Assembly (NCBI GenBank): GCA_002498365.1
Contig: DAHB01000005.1
Span: forward strand, 343,393-407,392
Direction of reading: 5' to 3'
DNA length: 64,000 nucleotides
Origin: Methanomassiliicoccaceae archaeon UBA421
GTDB lineage: Archaea; Thermoplasmatota; Thermoplasmata; Methanomassiliicoccales; Methanomethylophilaceae
The notes under the pieces: model-generated
Seen by the model: only the letters and a program-made list of their open reading frames with translations
What the model was told of the DNA's origin: nothing
Database searches by the model: none
Shown here: positions 58,971-64,000 of the stretch, in pieces
Layout: each line of letters begins with the position of its first letter
How positions within the stretch are numbered: the stretch's first letter is position 1
Program-made: the position numbers and the translations under genes

Positions 58971-59897
58971 TCACCTTATCGATCTGACGGCGGACCAAAG
59001 TGCGACGATCTCCGCCTGCAGCCGTGCTTCCATCGCCCTCATCTCGCTCATGGCCTGGTTGTGGTAGGCCTTGGCTATGTCGTCCGCCCTGGCGGATATG
59101 CCTTTGTAGCATGCCCTGCAGGCATATATGGATCCGTAATCTTCGCTCTCGGACCTTAGGGGCTCGCCCTCGCCCGACTTCCTCAGCATCGGCGAGATCT
59201 CGCTGGAAATCGGGAAGAAGTGTATGCCCAGGCCGGAAGCGGTCCTTCCGCAGAACCAGCATTTGCACGTCCTGGAGTAATCGTTTACCAGTCTCAGGTT
59301 GGACTCTCCCGTGTCCCCGACCTGTTTCCGGTATCCGTAGGCGATCTGCTGGTACTCCGCGGCCTTCTTCGGGTCGTCCCAGACCGTGCCGGACGCCAGA
59401 GACTCGTATCCCATGGCCAGCAGAACCATCCCCTCCCTGATGCCTGTCCTTGTCGTGTCGTTGAGGAAGATCTCGTTCATCTTGAGGGTCTCGTTGCCCA
59501 CTTCCGACTGATACCTCTGGGCTAGTTTCAGGAGCCTGTTGCCCTTCTCCAGCAGCACGGTCGAGGCGCCGTTCATGTTGAACGCCTGTATCTCCTCTAC
59601 CGCCAGTTCGCACTGGACGATCATCATCGGGACGCTCACCGTGGTCAGGCCGAAAGTGAACTCCCTGGCGGCGGTGGCCTTCAGGGCGTTGAGGAGGTTC
59701 CTGTAAGCCGATATGTCCCCTAGCCTTCCGCGCATGTCGATCATGCACACAAGTACCGATGATATATCGTCGGGCCCGCCGTCCTTCTCGATAGACTTCA
59801 TCAATCTTCCGCGGGCTTTTTCAAACTCGCCCTGTTTTATGAGGTCTATGGCTTGTTCATAAAGGGCATCCGCATTTTTGAAAAGTGAAAGGGCCAT
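58971..59897 (-). CDS. TPR-like protein with cysteine pairs, first gene of the SPFH operon
   Basis: A 308-residue protein. Residues 1-190 are helical and TPR-like (LFKNADALYEQAIDLIKQGEFEKARGRLMKSIEK). The C-terminal part has a CKCWFCGRTASGLG pair and, 45 residues on, a CRACYKG pair, likely one zinc site, then a coiled tail. Start ATG 59897. The minus-strand TATA-like AGTATTTTACC lies about 38-48 bases upstream. No homologue with known function is recalled. Confidence 0.7.
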   Translation of the reverse strand: MALSLFKNADALYEQAIDLIKQGEFEKARGRLMKSIEKDGGPDDISSVLVCMIDMRGRLGDISAYRNLLNALKATAAREFTFGLTTVSVPMMIVQCELAVEEIQAFNMNGASTVLLEKGNRLLKLAQRYQSEVGNETLKMNEIFLNDTTRTGIREGMVLLAMGYESLASGTVWDDPKKAAEYQQIAYGYRKQVGDTGESNLRLVNDYSRTCKCWFCGRTASGLGIHFFPISSEISPMLRKSGEGEPLRSESEDYGSIYACRACYKGISARADDIAKAYHNQAMSEMRAMEARLQAEIVALWSAVRSIR

Positions 59898-60062
59898 TGT
59901 TTTTTTCCTTCGGCACTGGATTGCGTGTCAAAGGTAAAATACTATTCCAGACGGCCTGTTCCGGCGCCCTTTGCGCACACGCGGCCACACGACCCCGGAC
60001 ATAGGGACTATGTCGCCGTCATTCGCTCTCATCTGGAGTTAACAATAAAAATATTAAATATT

Positions 60063-60107
60063 ATTAGACAAATGTCTAATTCAATTTTAATAATGAATAC
60101 ATTTGTC
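60063..60107. promoter_or_regulatory. Palindrome pair upstream of glnN
   Basis: ATTAGACA-AA-TGTCTAAT (60063-60080) is an 8+8 inverted repeat. Its core GACAAATGT (60067-60075) recurs inverted as ACATTTGTC at 60099-60107. Both lie upstream of a TATA-like TTTAAAT (60125-60131) and the ATG at 60155. Likely operator sites, perhaps for nitrogen control; they differ from the known NrpR motifs GGAA-N6-TTCC and GGTA-N6-TACC. Confidence 0.5.
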
Positions 60108-60154
60108 AGGGGGTTTCGGAAAGATTTAAATGAAATAAATCGCTCACCCCGAAC

Positions 60155-62338
60155 ATGGACAACAGCAGGTTTGCGGCTGTGGAGAAGGCGTTCGGAAGAG
60201 AACCGGTCAAAGCGGTCCCGCCCGGTACCAACGTTTCCGACTACTACGGGTGCAACGTGTTCAACAGGAAGAACATGAGGAGATACCTCTCCCAGGAAAC
60301 GAGAAGGTCCATATACGAATCCATCGAAAGCGGCAAGACCCTCGACATCTCCGCGGCCGAGCACGTCGCCGAGGGCATGAAGCGCTGGGCGATGGACATG
60401 GGCGCCACGCATTACACGCACTGGTTCCAGCCTCTAACCGGCGGCACGGCGGAGAAGCACGACGCCTTCGCAACCCCCTACGGCCGCGACGAATCTCTCG
60501 AAACGTTCTCCGGCGCGCTTCTCTGCCAGCAGGAGCCCGACGCCTCCTCGTTCCCCAACGGGGGCCTCCGCAACACCTTCGAGGCCCGCGGGTATACGGC
60601 GTGGGACCCCTCGTCGCCGGCGTTCATCGTCGGGGACGTGCTTTGCGTGCCTACGGTTTTCATATCATATACGGGGGAGGCCCTGGACTACAAGACTCCC
60701 CTGCTCAGGTCGAAGGCCGCCGTCTCGAAGGCCGCCTCCGAGATACTGGAGTACTTCGGGATGCGCGGGGCCAACGTCGAATCTTACCTGGGATGGGAGC
60801 AGGAGTTCTTCCTGGTGGATTCCGCACTGTTCTCCCAGCGTCCCGACCTTATGCTGACAGGGCGCACACTCGTGGGACACGAAAGCGCCAAAAGCCAGCA
60901 GCTGGACGACCATTATTTCGGATCGATCCCGCAGAGGGTCCTGGAGTTCCTGAGGGACCTGGAGATCGAATGCTACAAGCTGGGGATACCGATAAAGACA
61001 AGGCACAACGAGGTGGCCCCGAACCAGTTCGAGGTGGCCCCCGTCTATGAGGAGGCCAACCTTGCGATCGACCACAACCTCATGCTGATGTCGGTGATGA
61101 AGCCCACGGCGAAACGCCACGGGTTCAGGGCGCTTCTTCATGAGAAGCCCTACAAAGGGGTCAACGGCTCCGGGAAGCATTGCAACTGGTCTCTGGGCAC
61201 CGGGGACGGGACACCTCTCATGGCGCCCGGGAAGACGGACGCCGAGAACCTGAGGTTCCTGACACTGACCGTGAACGTGCTCATGGCCGTCTACAAGAAC
61301 AACCATCTCCTCAAGGCCGCGATCATGACGGCCTCGAACGCCCACAGGCTGGGTGCCGACGAGGCGCCTCCGGCGATAATGTCGGTATTCCTCGGTTCCC
61401 AGATAACTTCGGCCTTCGAGCAGCTGCTCGAGTCCAAGAACATGGTGAAGATCGGGAAGAAAGCAGGGTACAGCCTGGGCATTCCTCACATACCCGAGAT
61501 ACTGGTGGACAATACGGACAGGAACAGGACGTCCCCGTTCGCGTTCACCGGGAACAGGTTCGAGTTCAGGGCAGTCGGCTCTTCCGCCAACTGCTCCTCG
61601 GCGATCACAATGATAAACACCATCGTCGCCGAACAGCTGAAGGAGTTCAAGATGAGGGTGGACGCAAGGATAGCCGACGGGGCGCAGACCGAGAGGGCAA
61701 TCCTCGACGAGATATGCATGACCTACAAAGGGTGCCGCGACATATGCTTCGAGGGCAACGGCTACTCCGAGGAATGGAAGGCCGAGGCGGCCCGCAGGGG
61801 CCTGGACTGCGAGACGTCGGTGCCACTTGTCTACGATGCGCTTTTCTCCCCCAGGGCGAAGGAGCTCTACGCCGACACGGGCGTACTCACGGAGACCGAG
61901 AAGGAATCCAGGGCCGAGGTGCTGTGGGAGCAGTACGGCAGGAAGATAGAGATAGAATCGAGGGTGCTCAGCGACATGACCCTCAACCACATACTGCCGG
62001 TGGCCACCAGATATCAGTCCGTTCTGCTCGACAACGTTTCCAAGATAAAGGAGTCCTTCCCGGCCGCAGAGTTCAGGTCCCTGGCCTCCAACGAGGTCGA
62101 GCTCATCAAAGATATTTCGTATCACATATCCGAAGCGCGCAGGATGGCCAAGGACATGGACGTCCTCTGCGACAGGCTGGCACATATCGGGGAGGAGCGG
62201 GTGCGCTCGATAGGCTTCCACGACGAGGTGGTCCCGCTTATGGAAAGCACCAGGCAGCACGTGGATGCTCTTGAGATGATCATAGACGATCAGATGTGGC
62301 CGCTTCCCAAGTACCGCGAGATGCTGTTCATACACTGA
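60155..62338 (+). CDS. glnN: Type III glutamine synthetase
   Basis: A 727-residue GSIII, much longer than the 440-470 of GSI, assimilating ammonia into glutamine. GSIII-specific stretches are seen (MGATHYTHWFQPLTGGTAEKHDAF), along with metal ligands in YLGWEQEFFLVD and TRHNEVAPNQFEVAP, and the catalytic-side GVNGSGKHCNWSLGT and EFRAVGSSANCSS. GSIII is mainly bacterial, so its presence here suggests old transfer. The TATA position implies a nearly leaderless transcript. Confidence 0.96.
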   Translation: MDNSRFAAVEKAFGREPVKAVPPGTNVSDYYGCNVFNRKNMRRYLSQETRRSIYESIESGKTLDISAAEHVAEGMKRWAMDMGATHYTHWFQPLTGGTAEKHDAFATPYGRDESLETFSGALLCQQEPDASSFPNGGLRNTFEARGYTAWDPSSPAFIVGDVLCVPTVFISYTGEALDYKTPLLRSKAAVSKAASEILEYFGMRGANVESYLGWEQEFFLVDSALFSQRPDLMLTGRTLVGHESAKSQQLDDHYFGSIPQRVLEFLRDLEIECYKLGIPIKTRHNEVAPNQFEVAPVYEEANLAIDHNLMLMSVMKPTAKRHGFRALLHEKPYKGVNGSGKHCNWSLGTGDGTPLMAPGKTDAENLRFLTLTVNVLMAVYKNNHLLKAAIMTASNAHRLGADEAPPAIMSVFLGSQITSAFEQLLESKNMVKIGKKAGYSLGIPHIPEILVDNTDRNRTSPFAFTGNRFEFRAVGSSANCSSAITMINTIVAEQLKEFKMRVDARIADGAQTERAILDEICMTYKGCRDICFEGNGYSEEWKAEAARRGLDCETSVPLVYDALFSPRAKELYADTGVLTETEKESRAEVLWEQYGRKIEIESRVLSDMTLNHILPVATRYQSVLLDNVSKIKESFPAAEFRSLASNEVELIKDISYHISEARRMAKDMDVLCDRLAHIGEERVRSIGFHDEVVPLMESTRQHVDALEMIIDDQMWPLPKYREMLFIH

Positions 62339-62382
62339 ACGGCGTTCCATGCGGTGTCCTGCATGGGTGTTAAATTGATATG

Positions 62383-62446
62383 TTTATATAGAAGAACAAA
62401 CTTTATCCAACCAGAATCCACCAAATGGAATTAATTGGAGGCTAAA
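62383..62446 (+). promoter_or_regulatory. Thermosome promoter and ribosome site
   Basis: TTTATATA at 62383-62390 is a strong TATA box 60 bases before the ATG; GGAGG at about 62437-62441 lies 8 bases before the ATG at 62450. Confidence 0.55.
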
Positions 62447-62449
62447 AAT

Positions 62450-64000
62450 ATGGGTATGGGTAACGCACCTATTCTGATTCTCAGAGAGGGAACAAAGAGA
62501 AGCAAGGGAAAAGACGCTCAGAACAACAACATCACCGCCGCAAGGGCGATAGCCGACTCTGTGAAGAGCAGCCTCGGCCCGAGAGGCATGGACAAGATGC
62601 TGGTAGACTCCATCGGGGACGTCGTCATCACCAACGACGGTGTGACGATCCTCAAAGAGATGGACGTGCAGCACCCCGCAGCGAAGATGCTCGTCGAGGT
62701 CGCCAAGGCACAGGACTCCGAGGTGGGCGACGGTACCACGACTTCCGTCATAATAACCGGCGAGCTTCTGAAGAAGGCCGTCGACCTCATCGACGCGAAC
62801 GTGCACCCGACCATAATCACATCGGGCTACAGGCTTGCCAACGATAAGACCCAGGAGATCCTGAGGGAGATCGCGAAGAAAGTCTCTCTGAAAGACGAGG
62901 AGACCCTCAAACAGATAGCCGAGGTCGCGATGATAAGCAAGCAGGTCAGCGGGTCCAAGACATACTTCTCCGACCTGGTCGTTGAGGCCGTCAAGACCGT
63001 CGCAGAGAAAGGGAGCGACGGAACATACACCGTGGACCTCAAAAACATCCAGACCGTCAAGAAGGCCGGTGCCAGGATGGAGGAGTCCAAGCTTTACAAG
63101 GGGCTAATCATCGACAAGGAGCCGGTCCAGCCCAACATGCCAAAGGTGGTCAAGGGCGCAAAGATCGCACTGATCGATGCCGCATTCGAGGTCAAGAAGA
63201 CCGAGGTCGACGCCAAGATCCAGATCACCGACCCCAGCCAGATATCTCTCTTCGTAGCAGAGGAGGAGAACATGCTGAAGAAGATGGTCCAGAACATCAA
63301 GGATGCGGGGGCGAACGTCGTCTTCTGCCAGAAGGGCATCGACGACCTGGCCCAGCATCTTTTCTCCAAGGCGGGCATCTATGCCTGCAGGCGTGTCAAG
63401 AAGAGCGACATGGACAGGCTCGCCAGGTCCACAGGCGCCTCCATTGTTAACAAGATATCCGACATCTCGTCCGCGGACCTCGGGTCCGCCGGTCTCGTTG
63501 AGCTCAGAAAGGTGGAGGACGAGGACATGACCTTCATCACCGAGGTCAGGGACCCGAAGACCGTCTCGGTCTTGGTCAGAGGCGGAACGAACCATGTCGC
63601 CGACGAGGTCGAGAGGTCCCTCGTCGACGCCTGGTCCGCGGTCAGGGTCGCGGTCGAGGACGGACTCGTCGAGTGCGGAGGCGGCTCCAAAGAAATGGAG
63701 ATAGCCATGAGGCTCAGGGATTACGCCGCCACCATAGGCGGAAGGGAGCAGCTCGCCCTCGAGGCTTTCGCGTCCGCGATGGAGGTCATACCGACCACCC
63801 TCGCCGAGAACGCGGGACTCGACCCGATCAACGTGATCATCGAAATGAGGAAACAGCACAAGGAGGGCAAGATCAACGCAGGTATCAACCCCTTCACCGG
63901 AAAGGTCGAGGATATGGCCAAGCTCAACGTGATCGAACCCTACAGGGTCGGAAAGCACGCCATCAACTCCGCCACCGATGCGGCCGTCATGATCCTCAGG
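62450..64000 (+). CDS. thsA: Thermosome (group II chaperonin) subunit, 3' end outside window
   Basis: The visible 517 codons cover nearly all of the roughly 545-residue subunit. ATP-site motifs are intact (VKSSLGPRGMDKMLVDSIGD, TNDGVTILKEMD, VGDGTTTSVIITGELL, later GGGSKEMEIAMRLRDYA). The subunits form a double-ring folding chamber. The window ends at TDAAVMILR, before the low-complexity Gly/Met tail. Confidence 0.97.
   Translation, partial: MGMGNAPILILREGTKRSKGKDAQNNNITAARAIADSVKSSLGPRGMDKMLVDSIGDVVITNDGVTILKEMDVQHPAAKMLVEVAKAQDSEVGDGTTTSVIITGELLKKAVDLIDANVHPTIITSGYRLANDKTQEILREIAKKVSLKDEETLKQIAEVAMISKQVSGSKTYFSDLVVEAVKTVAEKGSDGTYTVDLKNIQTVKKAGARMEESKLYKGLIIDKEPVQPNMPKVVKGAKIALIDAAFEVKKTEVDAKIQITDPSQISLFVAEEENMLKKMVQNIKDAGANVVFCQKGIDDLAQHLFSKAGIYACRRVKKSDMDRLARSTGASIVNKISDISSADLGSAGLVELRKVEDEDMTFITEVRDPKTVSVLVRGGTNHVADEVERSLVDAWSAVRVAVEDGLVECGGGSKEMEIAMRLRDYAATIGGREQLALEAFASAMEVIPTTLAENAGLDPINVIIEMRKQHKEGKINAGINPFTGKVEDMAKLNVIEPYRVGKHAINSATDAAVMILR

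Overview
The window is a piece of an archaeal chromosome, most likely from a methylotrophic methanogen of the order Methanomassiliicoccales (class Thermoplasmata). The evidence is direct. There is an archaeal RNA polymerase operon, a thermosome, CDC48, archaeal Elp3, GatDE and aTrm56. There is also a trimethylamine/dimethylamine methyltransferase operon in which mttB and mtbB each carry one in-frame amber codon at the known pyrrolysine position. Stops in the window are almost all TGA or TAA; only one apparent gene (6593-6790) ends in TAG. No insertion sequence, phage gene, CRISPR array or rRNA was seen. GC content is high in genes and drops sharply in a few intergenic stretches (48061-48400, 55110-55320, 60040-60140).

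Layout. 1-1273: edge-truncated HdrD-like iron-sulfur protein. 1449-6088: two tRNAs, small regulators, aTrm56, an HD hydrolase, PRC-barrel, thioredoxin and an unusual thioredoxin reductase. 6126-10797: regulators, Elp3, and a CDC48/PRC-barrel pair. 10977-20012: tRNA-Lys and rpoH-rpoB-rpoA1-rpoA2-rpl30e-nusA, which stops before the usual rps12-rps7-EF2 block. 20053-28274: radical SAM protein, pyrF, a 1855-residue STT3-like membrane protein with a long repeat-rich outer part, and a smaller surface protein. 28299-31669: minus-strand hypB-purD-truA-translin operon. 31759-46867: gatDE, methyltransferase, MBL hydrolase, zinc-finger proteins, an ABC-2 exporter, TraB, thyX, rps17e, RqcH/NFACT, DUF1015, hypE and three tRNAs. 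46923-54326: PEBP, a MarR regulator, then the divergent methylamine operon (permease, two small proteins, mttB, mttC, mtbC, mtbB, terminator). 54390-59897: apt, a candidate structured RNA, and a five-gene SPFH/zinc-ribbon operon. 60155-64000: type III glutamine synthetase and a thermosome subunit that runs off the end.

How it fits together. The methylamine operon imports tri- and dimethylamine and moves their methyl groups to corrinoid proteins MttC and MtbC, the entry to methanogenesis. HypB, HypE and the HdrD-like protein fit hydrogen-dependent reduction of the heterodisulfide. The rest is mostly information processing and housekeeping. The parts most worth a second look are the SPFH/zinc-ribbon operon, the structured RNA upstream of apt, the STT3-like giant protein, the palindrome array between marR and the methylamine operon, two genes whose best start codon is ACG, and the TAG-terminated small gene before elp3.
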